From Cristatella mucedo (lineage: Eukaryota > Bryozoa > Phylactolaemata > Cristatellidae): a stretch of DNA of 64,000 nucleotides. The number at the start of each line of letters is the position of its first letter. The first letter of the stretch is position 1. The translations under genes and the position numbers were made by a program. The stretch is taken from contig WPIO01000017.1 in NCBI GenBank assembly GCA_009760855.2, positions 6,502,501 through 6,566,500 on the forward strand. The letters run 5' to 3'. Of the stretch, positions 1 to 12,590 are shown one piece after another. The notes beneath the pieces were generated by a model. It did not search any database. It had not been told where the DNA came from and saw only the letters and a program-made list of their open reading frames with translations.

Positions 1-3000
1 CCTATCGAGCATAAAATCGTCCTGTCTTTGTTATGCTGATCGCTTCAACCTTCAGCACCAGCCCACCCGCCTGCCAGTAGATCCTTGCTCCTCCAGTCAC
101 GTGCTCTCGCACCTCCCGCTGCTCAGCATCTGATCACCTCGTCATCCCTCGCGCTCAGGTTAAAGCGTTTTGCTATAGAGCCTTTAGCTGGTTCGCGCCA
201 AAAATCGTGAACTCGCTTCCTGCTACGGTCAAAGTCTACCTGCAAAGACCTCAAAGTTTCAGCTGAATACGTACCTGTTTCGGTCAGCTTTCCCTTTGTT
301 GCCAGCGAACTGGAGTTTCTTTGCTTCGACGTCCTTCGAGTAAAACATACAGATTCAATGCACATTACTGGCCATAGTCTTACGACCCGCTGGTCATGAG
401 TGTCTTCAGGCTCGCTTTGGCATTTTGATCTCAGCATGATACCACTTACTTTTGTATGCTTGATACCGTGCCTGATAATAAATAATCCTCGGGTACTGAT
501 TCTCTTGCAGCGAGTTTTGTAACTTCTGGACAGTGATTGGGTTCTCTGAAGACGTTTCAGCAACGACCAAATGTTATCAGTAATATCATTTTTAAGTTGG
601 CATGGGGAAATGAGAATCCTTGAAGCTATAGTTTGGTTTTAAATTCTTTTCAACGACCATTACTTGGGTCAGATGACGTCTAACTTGGCTGATTAGCAGG
701 GCTAATATTTTTGCTTAAGCATCAAGTGCTATCGATTTCCTGTAATGATCTCCATACCTGCTTGGTTCACACAGTGGGTGAAAACGTAGAAGGAATTTAA
801 AAGAGCTCGTTTTCTGATGGTGCTGTAATTAGTTGAGAGCAGCTGAAGACATTACTTATGTAGATAGTGGCTAGTATTGTTGCTACCATTTTTGCATCGC
901 CTCTAGAGTTGCCGTCCTTGATAACTATCTAGCTACTCTCCCTAATATAGTCCTACTCACGGTTTATTCGTTTGCTTGCACTCATTTTGGTCAAAAATTC
1001 AAACCAAGAATGAATGTCTCGTGGATTTTATGTCGCTTGTGTTTTCATGCTCTCGCTGTAGACCTCCGTGATCTGTTCACAGCAGGCAGCTACCAGGTCA
1101 CCTAAAGGTGTAGCTTATCAGTAAATGATCTCAGAGCACACAGTACGTCAGTTTATATAGAGATGGCTGAAATTGATACGTAATAAAACGTTGGGAGCTC
1201 TTCAAAAGCTTTGTTCATAAATAAAAATCACCTCTCCGATGGCGATGTGAGATCACCTGGATTATTTGAGTATGTTGAAATCTCTTTTCGTGACTGCTTT
1301 AAACAAAATTTCAGGAAGCTTATTCAGTGGCGGCATGATGCTCCATTAATGGTCCGGAGAAGTGCAAGCCTTAGTGTTCACTGCCATTGCTGAAATCAAT
1401 GTCAAGGGCTCATGATCGATAGCTTCAGTTACGAGCTTTTCGCTGCCAAGAAATTGACAGCCAGGCGGGAGCACATATGACAGCTAATGGCATTCGGAAA
1501 CGACTCGTTGCTATGGAATAAATACGTGACTCAAAGTAGAAAATTTGCCGATGAAAAAATATCCACACAGAAAAGAACGACATAAAGTTTGCCTCGCTGC
1601 TGCCTGCTCCGTGCAACAATGGCGTGCTACATTCATGGACTGCTACACCTAACGATAACTTCAATGAGTCATTCAATGAGTGATTAGTGGAGAGCACTGC
1701 TTCGAACTTCTGCTTCCAAGTTCTCAAACGCAATAATTCAGTGTGCTTTAAGAATTTCACTGCTGGTACGTGAACAAAGGCGGACGCTGCAGGCTATGCA
1801 ATATTAAAGTTCAAGTATAGCTGCATGAATGCCGACGCTAGCGACTAGAGTGGCAGGCTCTTTTATACCAACGAGCCTCGCGAGAACTAAGCTCCCGAGA
1901 GATATGAATACAAAACAAGCTAGCTTAAAAACTACAAGTGAAAAAATCTACTCTCCGCGCATCCAAAGAGCTTCTTCCAGATTTCACTTCAGCATCCATC
2001 CAAGCTTTTACTAATGCTATTGCTTCGTGTGCATAATTCGTACCGCTATAAAAGGTGGATAAGACACCACTTTATTCTATTCTCTCTCCATATCTTGCAT
2101 CTTAATATCACCTTACGATGTTACGATACCATTAAAATAACGGTGGTGCTTGATCTGAATTTTTTATTTTGCTGTTATTATATCAGTTATTTTCAAAGCT
2201 GGAGATCTTATACAGAATAAAGTTGCATTCTTCAGACCATACAAGATATAATATATGTTGTATCCTGTAAGAAGTTTAAATAAACTAGATTTATTCTTGT
2301 TTACTTCATGGTGGCTATCACAAATTGATCTGCAAGCATACACCACATGGATTCGCGACCTCTATACGTAAATCTCTGAGACATTAGTTGCAGTGATTTC
2401 TCTGAACTTGATACAACTTTGATCGAATCTAATAAGGGCGAAGAAGAATTCTTGGGATATATTCTCGGGGTGCTTCGTTCGGGGCCGCCGAAGCGATTGC
2501 CTCTGCCAGGGTTGGCCTTAAATGTATATAGTCTGGAAAGGCTGCAATACCTATCGGCGAGACGGTTGCGTTATGCATTCGAGATTGACTGCTGTGGCTT
2601 CTTCGTTAATTACCTTGACCATTAAGCGGGGTAATAACTCACTGTATATTATTTTTGAGCTTTATTCGTGGTAATTGATGCCCGATCAGTGAGAAGAATC
2701 TGCCTTTCAGAGTTCCCTACTAGGTAGTCTTTTTACATCTTAAATGTACCTCTCCGTACTCATAAGTCAAGGTACATACCTGCACATGCATGCATATTTG
2801 CGAATAAAATTGTCATGTTTATATACGTGCAGATGTGGTAATATGTATGTATGCCGGTGTCTATGCAAGTGCATCGCCGTCCGCGTCCTCGTGAGGCGCA
2901 TGCATGCCGTTCACCCGAAGTCTCGTATACTGTCAACTGCGCCTGAGAAGGTTCATATGCTAGTCCGTGGACCGAAATAAGATCTAGTGAAATGAAAAGA

Positions 3001-3041
3001 AATTGCGGTGATATGCCATCATGTTCTCAAATGGCGGAGAC

Positions 3042-3043
<2 letters not shown>
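1..3043. other. No gene recognised
   Basis: Both strands were read and no protein family, tRNA or transposon was recognised. The longest open frame is 146 codons on the minus strand (563 to 123). It is basic and low in hydrophobic blocks, and matches nothing known to me. Composition is moderately AT-rich with no tandem structure. Confidence 0.5.
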
Positions 3044-3086
<43 letters not shown>

Positions 3087-3091
3087 GTGTG
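3044..3091. repeat. (GT)n microsatellite
   Basis: About 24 GT units with one GC interruption. The Val-Cys and His-Thr runs seen in translated frames across it are artefacts of the repeat. Confidence 0.95.
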
Positions 3092-3762
3092 ACAGAATAG
3101 GATTAAGATTGGTTGCTGGCAGTTCACCGGATGAGCAGCCGCAGAGCTGCAAGGTTGAGGCACTCAAAGAAGGACAAGCGTTCCTCGCCGTCGCTGCGTA
3201 AATGAAGAAAAATACAGAAGAATGAATGCTGAATGGTCTGCAATCATTCTTGTACGCGAGGTTCCGCAGCGGTAACACACCGGGACGAGAGCGAGAGCAT
3301 ATTTGACGCGAGACCGCCTAGAGTTGCCACCTTATTGGACTTGACTCAATAATGCATCCTATCTTGGCAGGCAAATAAGATATTTACTAATGATAAAGTC
3401 GCACGTGTGGCCCGTTAACAAGGTCAAGGTTCAGTATTTGGGTAGTGCTACCTCGACCACACACAAGTGCCGAGCGACGGTCTCAGCTTTGGTTTGCCCA
3501 GTCGTTGGGACAGGCAACTGAACAAGTCTTCGATTGCCAAAGTACACACTGAAAGCGTACCAAAGTAAAAAACTGCGATGGGCTGCACTATGGAGGCTAG
3601 TCGCGAATAGAAGGACAGACACGCCGGCATTAGTGCTAGCATAGATAGACTCCGGTCTGGTTCTGCTAGATTTCTCAGAAGCATTATGCAGCATATTGGT
3701 CAGTGAGTCCTTTTTGAATGAGCCTGTCATCTTGCCCGCGTATCGCTGGCACTACCCTGCAG

Positions 3763-4470
3763 TAATAATAATAATAATAATATTGCACTTGATAAAGCGC
3801 CCTCAGAGAACTTAATCTCTTTCTAGGCGCTTTACATTTGCTGCAAAGTGATACGCAATAGAATAGTAAGTAAAATCATGCTTGAAAAACAAACAAAATG
3901 AATAACATGGTTAGGGGTTACATGCACTGGGTCAGCATGCAAATGTGGTTAGTGGCAGCATGAACAGTGTCAGCACGCATAAGCACATCGAGGACGAATC
4001 ACAAGGACCCACTAAATGCTGTCCTAAATAGGTATGTTTTTAAGTTTCTTTTAAATGTGGTCAGGTCAGGGGATGTTCTGATGCAGGTCGGGAGGGAGTT
4101 CCAGGCTGTGGGAGCATACGAGCTAAATGCACGGTCTCCAAAGGATTTAAGGTTTGTACGAGGTATTTCTAGACTGTTGGATTCCGAAAAGCGAGTGGTA
4201 CGATGCTTTGCCTGCTGGGGTAGTATATCTGAAAGATAGGCTGGAGCCATAGAATGAAGAGACCTAAAAGTGAGCGACAAAACCTTGAAATCAATCCGTT
4301 GCTTGACTGGTAACCAGTGCAGGTCGGCGAGAAGTGGAGTAATGTGGCAACTGCGACGCTCACGACAGACAAGCCTAGCTGCAGAGTTTTACACCAGCTG
4401 CAATCGCCTGATCGCACATGCTGGTAGGCCAGTAAGCAGTGAGTTGCAGAAGTCGAGACGAGATGTCACG
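3763..4470 (-). mobile_element. LINE family A (L2-like), 5'-truncated 3' end
   Basis: The minus strand encodes the C-terminal end of an L2/CR1-type reverse transcriptase ORF. An open stretch from 4280 to 3999 reads AYLSDILP, then FGDRAFSSYAPTAWNSLP, then FKRNLKTYLF, a block typical of this clade. Downstream come the family A hairpin (AAAGCGCC and GGCGCTTT arms) and a (TTA)n tail, seen on the plus strand as TAA repeats at 3763-3780. The reverse transcriptase core is missing, so the copy is dead. Similarity to other copies stops abruptly near 4470. Confidence 0.85.
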
Positions 4471-5154
4471 TATTTTAGGTCCAAAGGCTCAGTGAGAGAA
4501 TCGGAGCGAGATCGATGTCAAGAGGCAGCAGTCAATCGAAGAGCCTTTTAACTATTAGGCACCCCAGTTATCAGGGATTAATATACTTGCGGTCAAAATT
4601 ATTTCCTCGCATCTTGCCGAACTAACCTGAAAAACTAACAAGCGCAACTAAGGCTTCGCTTGAATGCGAATGATGCGCAGTTGTAAGTATGTTTTGATCA
4701 ATCCCTGCCTTCCGCTACGTCGAAGTCTTTTAATTTCCTCGAAGCATACATTTCGAACGCTCGCACTTGGCTCATTGCAGCAAGCTTCCTGAATTTAAGG
4801 AAGAAAAAATATAATAAATAACAGTCATGTGCAAGCCTAAGTGTTATTGAGAAATCGAAAGGCCTAACCATCAAAAGGGGCTGAGCCTGTACATTCTTGT
4901 AGCCCGCAGGCTCAATCTGGGTGTCCTGTTTCGAAAGTGGTCCATCGATAGATAACTTGAAGAGGTCCATTGTGTAAGTTACCTAATTTTTTATACTTAC
5001 CATGGCAAAAGTTCAGGCCTGCCTAAGCGGCGTTATCACAGCCATGTTTGTCCATGTTTTTGAGACTTACTTTCACAACTCCAGTAATTCACTATTCGTA
5101 GGTCTTCCGCAACGTGCAATATGGCACTGACATCTGGTGAAAAAATAGTAGCTA
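4471..5154. other. No gene recognised
   Basis: Spacer between two LINE fragments. A 90-codon minus frame (4970-4698) has no recognisable features. Confidence 0.5.
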
Positions 5155-5570
5155 AGCTTGACTGGTGTGGATATCACAATGGCCACATCTCTTCACTCCT
5201 CACAAGCCCGCATTCGCTCTGCATCGAGCAACACATTGATTTTACTTTTTTTAATTGATTTTAGGTCCCTACATTCTCTGTCACAGGCCTACTCATTCGA
5301 ATTACTTTATAATCTGACTTCACATAGGGTGTATATGATATTCACATAGGGTATTCATATAGGCTCCACACACATTCACAGGCTATTCTGATTAAGGTAT
5401 CTAAGCTGTACCTCGAACCTACCTGAAATCCAGTGGAGATACTGCTTTCACTTTGTATGCCACCAAAGCCTAGAGCTTCTAACGACTGACATCACTAAAC
5501 AACTCCCGACTAAACAAAATTTCAAAAGAACCTCAACACACATCTGCTCTTTGCAAAATTGGTTCCGTTC
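5155..5570 (+). mobile_element. Old, highly decayed LINE family A fragment
   Basis: The base pattern follows younger A copies in order: a block like 'atcacaccacttctcgcc', then 'ttttaggtccctacattc', then a block matching the GDRAF...PKAWNSLP coding region near 5420-5480, then the LKTHLF region near 5540. Stops and indels interrupt every frame. A short internal duplication ('cacatagggt', twice, near 5324 and 5342) is present. It is clearly older than the neighbouring copies. Confidence 0.55.
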
Positions 5571-5827
5571 GTTTATTATGCCCTTGGCTGGCTTTCTAAT
5601 CTATGAAGATGGTCATGCTATTTGAACCAATTAATAGCGTATATGCTCTCTGGTCGCCGACCGAAGCCGGCGTAATGGCTGCGCTAGCTGCACTGCACTA
5701 GGCACTGCGCTATATTTGCAATAATAACAATATACATTTATTTAGCGGTACACCGCGATTAGGTTCGAGCACGAACATGGACATTTTTAAATGAGACGTT
5801 ATAGCCCTGTGTTGAACCCCGTAAGGA

Positions 5828-5902
5828 AAAGTATCCCATTAGCTCAATTGATAGAGCACTTGATCGCTAAATCAAACATTTCGGATTTTTACCCGCTCTT
5901 GA
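5828..5902 (+). pseudogene. tRNA-like relic
   Basis: The segment starts 'tagctcaattgatagagca', a good match to a tRNA D-arm and A box. An anticodon-like hairpin (TTGAT with ATCAA) follows. The T-arm is badly degraded and no proper GTTCRANTCC box remains, so it is not a working tRNA. It may be a tRNA pseudogene or a SINE head. Confidence 0.3.
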
Positions 5903-7705
5903 CACAAAATTCCTTTTCGGTGCTCAGTCCAATGGCAGACAGCCTTAAATCGTTCGGTAATTTGAAATTCGTGCTTTATTTTAGTACATGTTAGGGCTCA
6001 GAAACGGGCTATTTTCTCTTTCGAAACTATAAAAATTGACTAGATAAAATGATTATAAGTATTAATATAATCCATATTACAAATTATTCTAATTTACGAT
6101 AGTGAGTAGCGTTGAGTTGAGAGCGCAATAAAAGAGGACATCTCGGTCGCGACTCATCGAGGACGGAGCGCATAGCTCATAACGTAGCGTTGACCTTCGG
6201 GCAATAGCCCAAACCAAAGAACCGGCTAAAATCGTGCAAGTATTGAAATGGATCGCTGCAGTGCAAGGTAAACGACGCTGCCCACGTTGTCCTAGAGTTT
6301 TATTTTTTTTAAATAATGGTGACTTCCCTTTGCAGATGTCAGGTGTGCTGGATGAGATATGACTACCACAAGACACGAATTAGCCATGGTCAGACATGTA
6401 GGATTGCGCCAAGCCGGTGCCTTGTCTGCCAGTCCTACCGATATTCTCAAGCGCTCAAGTAGGATATCAACGTGTTGAAAGTGTGTCGAGCGCAGCGGAT
6501 CGATTGAGCGGCATCGTAACCGCAAGGTGTCGGCATTTAAAACTTCGTATTTTTCAGGATCAGTCTCGGTTGAAACCTCCTTTTTTCCTTGCAAATTTTT
6601 ATTTTCTCAGCACTGCATGGAAAATAACCGCATATTGACGTCGGGGAGGGGGGTGGGGGCTGTCGCGCCGCAGAGATATGACACCGCCACGCCCACACAC
6701 CCCGCCCCCTTTGCCGCGCGAGTGTTTTCTTTCTCTCAAGTTCGCAATTTACCGGAGCGCCACCAAGGCCGGCTTCGCAGGTGCGACCGCGAGGGCTGCG
6801 CTACACCTTTCATGTGCATTTTTAAATCGCGAAGCGGCGCACGCCTCGATCGAATGACGAGCCCGCTCTGCGTCTCACGTTTTTTCAGACACATGCCTCT
6901 CGTCGTAGCCTAACAAACGAGCGGCTGCACAAAGGCGACGGTAACCTCGACTTTCCTGGCGCGACGTTCGGACCAGAATCGATCGAGAATTGTGAGGAGC
7001 TGAGCGCGTCTTATCGAGCTGACTGGCTGTCTTTGCAGACGGAACTGCACATCTCGATAGCGATGTGCACCGATGGATAGTCGAAGCAGTAATAAACAAG
7101 CAGCTCTTTTCAAAGTAATTGCCAAAATGAGTTACTCCGTACATCTGCCACGGTTGTCGGCATGGCGCCTACCCAGTTCCATGAGTCGGTCGTTCGTGCA
7201 TGCGTACAGCCTGTTTTACTAGTGTGCTAACAATATACTTCACTGCCCACTAGCGGCCTGCAGAACGCCATCAAGCATTGGCTCCTGGCATCGGCGTAAT
7301 GCTACACAAATACTTCTGATCAGCGGATGCAAAGTAGTGCTTTTTTTTTGAGAGGGCACGCTCCTTTCAGTACATGTAAAATTCCTAGAACTAGATTTAT
7401 TTCCTCTGGGGTGCTATTAAAATGCAATTATTATTACACTGCAAAATATATTGACCAAGTATTGTCTAGAGCCATTATGCACATTTCACTCAACATCTAG
7501 CCAGGTGCTACTTAAACTGCAATTTTGGGTCCCGGACGGTAAATGGATGATGCGGAGGTAATTAATCGATTTAAATGGTGGAAGAAATAGGGGTCGGTTA
7601 TGAGCAGCAGGCTTATGTGCAGAAAATGCGACACAGTGACTTGTAATAAGCTGGACGCCTTTTGCTGCTTTTCCGGATGCTGCTTCTCGCATTATCATCT
7701 TGCCG
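5903..7705. other. No gene recognised; GC-rich patch at 6640-7050
   Basis: A GC-rich, CpG-containing patch near 6640-7050 stands out from AT-rich flanks. Open frames of 128 (plus, 6527-6913) and 89 (minus, 7144-6875) codons cross it, but neither shows a known domain and high GC favours chance open frames. It could be an unrecognised exon or CpG island. Confidence 0.4.
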
Positions 7706-7852
7706 AGCTGGTATGGTCCAGCGGTTAATGTGCTCTCCCCCGACTAAGGTCCGGCTGAGGTCGTGAGCTCAAGCCCCGAGGCATATGCGAATCTCCTGAA
7801 TAGAGATTAAGATCTCTTGGGGCGCTATACGTATGAATTATTTATTTTTTGT
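7706..7852 (+). mobile_element. tRNA-derived SINE with family A-like tail
   Basis: The head has an A-box-like 'tggtccagcggttaatg' and a B-box-like 'gagctcaagcc' at tRNA-like spacing. The tail, near 7798-7835, carries the hairpin AGAGAT/ATCTCT followed by 'ggggcgctata' and an AT-rich end. The tail matches the inner hairpin and 3' arm of the family A LINE end. A second copy with head and tail is at 46028-46178 and a decayed one at 17505-17625. Transcription would be by RNA polymerase III and mobilisation in trans by a LINE (inference). Confidence 0.7.
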
Positions 7853-9439
7853 ATCTTATTTCGCGAAATCAAAGCCAGTAGTGCTTGTTATATGATGCGC
7901 CGGTGCAAATGTGTCCGCTCTGTGGCTTGCATGTATAGATACGTATTGGAAATCACTAATCGCTAGGAATTATCGAATCTTTCGTTACGCATTACCTCTG
8001 ACATTCTTATAGAGCTCCACGACTTCGTCTGGGGCTCTCGTGCCCACCGAATTGTCCCGTAACTCATAATTGCTCCGGATAAGCGTGCTTCCTTCTTTTA
8101 AGGTTGCTCAAGTGAAAAACCAAAGATGGGCAACTTATCGCGATAACATTTTGCTGCTGGCTGTTTCTACCTGCACCAGTCATCAGTCTTTTAGAGGAGC
8201 TGGGTCCTTCGAGTTGCTCGGCAAACCAAGGTGAAGGTTACTACAGTTATTCAAGCTCCGCTTCTCACCCGAGGCCGCATTGACTTGAATCAATGTCCAA
8301 CAGAGGCATTGGGCTTTTCTCAGAGGAAAAGATAGAGGTCACGTGTTTTCTCGATTTCTTTCAGAAAAACTACACCGAAAATCTTTAACGCCTTTTAGAA
8401 AAATCAGTATAATACCACAATCTTACAAACGAATGGACGTACTTTTCCAGCATACTTACAGTGCCTAGAAATGAAGATTTAGATCTCATAGGAAATCTGA
8501 AAACATGTATTGCTATCATTATTTTCCTCTATGGTTCAAAGAGTGAGTGTGAATGCTAGCCCGTACACCCATTGCTCGGGGACACCGAGGCTAGCTTTGA
8601 CCATTCTGATAGGAGTACAAACAACTTCACCAGTCTGCGACTTGTCTTTGTTGAAAACGTTCGGTCAGATCACTATTTCTGGCTGATGCAGCTTAAAAAT
8701 CTTGCATGTAGTTCGTCGATAAAAGTTTTAGAATATCTGCCGAATTACATATTCCTCGGCTACCACGTTCGTTGACTGATGAACTGTTTTGTGGCACGGT
8801 TAACTTGCCAGTGCTTTCTCAGACAAGAGCTCGAAAAATGGAGACGAGCCAAAATAGTTTCCAAGTCCAGTTCCATATTGCCACGGTTGATAAGCTATGC
8901 AATCTTTAATTAATCGACGCAGTCTACCATGTCTGCATTGGACTATTTTGATATTTGGCTAGTTGCAGCTCAGTCTTCATTATACAGTCCGTCATTTCTG
9001 GTAACCACCTGATAAAACATACCTCAATTCAAAAGACTAATTTCATATCAGCACATTTTGCAGTCGTAGTTTATCCAATCTGCTGAAACCGCTCTTATAA
9101 ATATGACTGAGGATGCTTGTTCGCAAAGAATTTATGTTGCAAACTTTACGGCCCTAGGTACGTGACTGCTTTTTGTTAGCATTCAATATGACCGATCCCT
9201 CCCCCCCAGCGAGGTGTAGAATGATGCTGACACGAAGCGGGTGTGTCGCGCCCCGGATGAGGCTCGCATTTGATTAAAGTCGTACCGCATTCAATCCGAC
9301 TCGCTTACCGGTCTGGTTCAGGACTTTGCGGTAAAACATTTAGCGGCACTTTTTTAAACACTCGTGTTTGAGATTTTTGTTGATTGCCAGGGTGAGAAAC
9401 GTTGCAGTCCTAGCACTGTTTGTGCAGAATAAAGACGCT
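7853..9439. other. No gene recognised
   Basis: AT-rich sequence without domain-bearing frames (longest about 67 codons) and without tandem repeats. Confidence 0.5.
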
Positions 9440-9890
9440 GTATATATTTATCAAAATAATATCTCATTATAAAGCACCCTAAGTGGTTATCTCTTACTAG
9501 GCACTTCCCTTAGGTTGGCGCAGAAGCATATGTACTGATTAGTGGTAAGAGCCAGCACAGCAGGCACACACACCCATAAGCCAATGAAGGACGCTTCGCT
9601 TGCAATAAGCCTAAGCTGAGAATGTGGGTTTTAAGCTTGGCTTTAAAGATCATCGAGACAAACGATGTTTTGTCCTAGGATACAGATTTCCGGACGTCGG
9701 GTGCACAGGGCGAGGTGTAAGCGAGGTCTCCGAAGGCCTTAAGGCTGGTTAGAGAACGGGGTGAGAGGGTGGTACGAGAACCAACTACCAAGTGGCCAGC
9801 AGGCTCAAGAGAAAGAAGGCAATTCGTTCAATTAGTGACTGGAAATTGAGCTCGCAGTGCAGTTTGGCCAGATCTCGCAGTGCTGCTGGG
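9440..9890 (-). mobile_element. Divergent LINE family A 3' fragment
   Basis: Read on the minus strand it ends in a degraded family A tail ('ataaagcaccctaagtgg' on the plus strand near 9472). The order of recognisable blocks on the plus strand ('aggtctccgaaggccttaagg', 'gtggtacgaga', 'ggccagcaggc') parallels other A copies. No frame stays open. This is one of the oldest copies in the window. Confidence 0.5.
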
Positions 9891-10539
9891 CCTGTAGCCA
9901 CTATGTGTCGGACAAGAAAAGGCGTACTACGACAGGAGTTGATTGGTATGGTCACCTAGTTATTTGGAAATTATATCAGCAAAAGAGAAAGGGTAAGTTG
10001 TGAAAAGCGACCTAGAAAAGATCACCGGAGCAAATCCGTCAATGGCACTCTGCATGACTGCTGGCTATTGAAATCTTCGCCATAAAATCTCTGACCATAA
10101 CGGATCCTGAACCACTGCATCTGTGCAGTGCCATGCCACCGATGGGCTAGAGAGAGCACATAGGGGCTCACAGATGACACGGAGGATAATGGTTTGCAGA
10201 GCAGCCAAGAACTCAAATAGAACTAGCAAAGAGCTTATCTGAGTCAGCATGCTTGAGGTCTGACTCTGTGAATTGATTAGCTCTAATCTGCGATAAGTAG
10301 CTCGCGGGTCTTCAATAGGAACGGCTGGAGGGAGGTTGTTAGCAAGTTATCCAAGTTCACATGGTCTAGTTTTGCGTTAGTTGTTGTAGGCAGCAGCCTC
10401 AATTCTAGGCTTCTTCAAAGAGGGCCAGCAAGTTCGGTATCAGCCAGACTCATGGTATTCTTGGACTTCGAGCATCTGGCCAAATCATGCATTACATGCA
10501 CATCGTTGCTACTAACTCCACAAATCCATTTAAATTCTG
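9891..10539. other. No gene recognised
   Basis: Spacer between two oppositely oriented LINE A fragments. It may contain further LINE sequence too decayed to align by eye. Confidence 0.4.
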
Positions 10540-11085
10540 GAGCTAAGCCTGTCTATCGTGAGTGTCGAATTTGCCTTATCACACCACTTCTCGCCGACCT
10601 GTACTGGCTCCCAGTCTAGCAACGTAACGACTTCAAGGTTCTGTTCCTCACTTTTAGGTCACTTCCTTCTTTGGCTCCAGCCTACCTATCAGATCTACTC
10701 CCCCACCATGCCAAGCATCGTACCATCCGCTTTTCGGAAACTAACTGTTTACCTATACCTCGTACAAACCTGAAATTCTTTGGAGACCGTGCACTTAGTT
10801 CGTTTGCTCCCAAAGCCTGGAATTCACTCCTGACTTGCGTCACATCCACTGACCTGACTACATTTAAAAAGAACTGTAAAACGCACCTTCTTATGACAGC
10901 ATTTAGTGGGTCCCTGTGGTTTGTCCTTATATGCATGCTGACCCTGTGCATGCCGCCTCTAACCATGTTATTCATGTTGATTATCAAGCATGATAGGAGA
11001 TGTAAGGAAAAAAAAATGTAAAGCACCTAGAGAGATATCTCGTTCTCTTAGGGTTCTTTATCAAGTGTATTAGTATTATTGTTAT
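10540..11085 (+). mobile_element. LINE family A, 5'-truncated 3' end
   Basis: A 116-codon frame (10671-11021) reads MAPAYLSDLLPHHAKHR, FGDRALSSFAPKAWNSL and FKKNCKTHLL, the C-terminal block of the L2-like ORF. It is followed by a hairpin ('aaagcacctagagagat' ... 'ctcttagggttcttt') and an ATT-rich tail near 11070. Compared with other copies, the outer hairpin stem has lost pairing. Confidence 0.85.
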
Positions 11086-11167
11086 CAAGTTCAAGTATTT
11101 TCTGTCGGAGGCTTTTCTCACAGAATTCGGCCCAAAACGTGCTCTAGGGAAATTCTGGCCTCTGCAC

Positions 11168-12330
11168 ACAAATAATAATAAATGAAACCTTTGTATAGCA
11201 CACACAGGGAACTATATTTCTTTCCAGGCACTAAATATGTGTAAGGGAACATATCAGTATGGTCACAGTGATAAAATGTACAGCATCAGCATGCATAAGC
11301 ACAGAAAGGAAAGTTCACAAGGACCCAGTAAATGCAGCTAGGAAAAAGTTTTTTTTTAGCTTCTCAATAAATGCTATCAAGTCGGATATTGTGACGTCAG
11401 TTAGCACGGAGTTTCGGGCTTTGGAGGCTTACGGACCAATGGTATGCCTCCTATGGTTTAGATTGGTTAGAGGCACAGCGATACGACTTGAGTGGTACGA
11501 AGAGAGGGTGATAGGCAGCACGTACCCTCAGTCTATGAGGAAAGTTGTGATTGGTAGGCTGAAGCAAGAGAACTAAGGTACCAAAATGTAAGTGACATAA
11601 TCTTGAAGTCGATACGCTGCTTGATGGAGAGCCAATTGAGGTCGATGAGAAGTGGTGACACGTGAAAACTGTGACGTTCGCGACACATCTGCCGAGTTTG
11701 CACCAGTTACAAGCTCATTGTTGCACAGGCTAGAATAATTGCAAGTAGTGAGTCCCAGAGGTCGAGATACGATGTCATGAGTGCGTGGACCAACTTAAAT
11801 GTAGTGCAGCGTCTATGTAGGCCCGACCTTTTGCTATTTTAACGTAGCCAAAAGTGGGCAAACTTGACTGTGGAGCTGATGTGGTCGTACTAGGTCTATT
11901 TGGAACAGGACCCCACCCCTACCCTCCCCCCCCCCAGATTTCATACCGATGCTGTAGTAGATATGCTGGTCATGCCCATGCCGAGAGATATATTTCCAAA
12001 AACCTGAGCAAAACTTGGTTTGCTAATGGCTGGCAAGTTTGTTTTCTAATCATTTAATTTGCAAACGCTTGTTGCAATCAAAATGAAAATGTCAGCAATA
12101 CTTGCAGAAAGGTAGTTGAGACAGTTTGACGGGCTGCTGTGTGTCATCTGCACAGAAGTGAAGGCCTAGATTGTGCTTGGCGAATACCACGGCAAGAGGG
12201 AGAGCTTCAATTGCTGTGAAAAGAAGGAGACCAAGCACCGAGTCCAGGGATAACCCAATACATTAGTGGTTCCTAGATGATTGCTGGCCTTTGATAATCC
12301 GGAGTCCCACGTTAAGATGGATAGTACCAA
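11168..12330 (-). mobile_element. LINE family A, longer copy ending at the CA tract
   Basis: The TAA tail is at 11172-11182 on the plus strand. The 3' UTR, the C-terminal block and, near 12130-12160, the catalytic region follow. At the catalytic site the minus strand reads F-C-A-D-D where other copies have F-Y-A-D-D. Many stops are present. Similarity ends at the start of the long CA microsatellite. Confidence 0.7.
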
Positions 12331-12335
12331 AACTA

Positions 12336-12336
<1 letters not shown>

Positions 12337-12395
<59 letters not shown>

Positions 12396-12450
12396 GAACG
12401 CGCACGCACACACACACACACACACACACACATGCTCACACACACACGCA

Positions 12451-12501
<51 letters not shown>

Positions 12502-12502
12502 A

Positions 12503-12589
<87 letters not shown>

Positions 12590-12590
12590 T
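12337..12590. repeat. Long imperfect (CA)n tract followed by (TA)n
   Basis: About 235 bases of CA repeats with scattered CG, CT and AT interruptions, then about 18 bases of TA. All His-Thr and Cys-Val open frames here are repeat artefacts. Alternating purine-pyrimidine sequence of this length can adopt Z-DNA (established property). Confidence 0.97.

Noticed and set aside
123-563. 146-codon minus frame
   Set aside because: No domain, no splice or start context, and no recognisable composition. Not enough to call a gene.
6527-7144. Overlapping 128- and 89-codon frames in a GC-rich patch
   Set aside because: High GC makes stop-free frames common, and neither protein shows family features.
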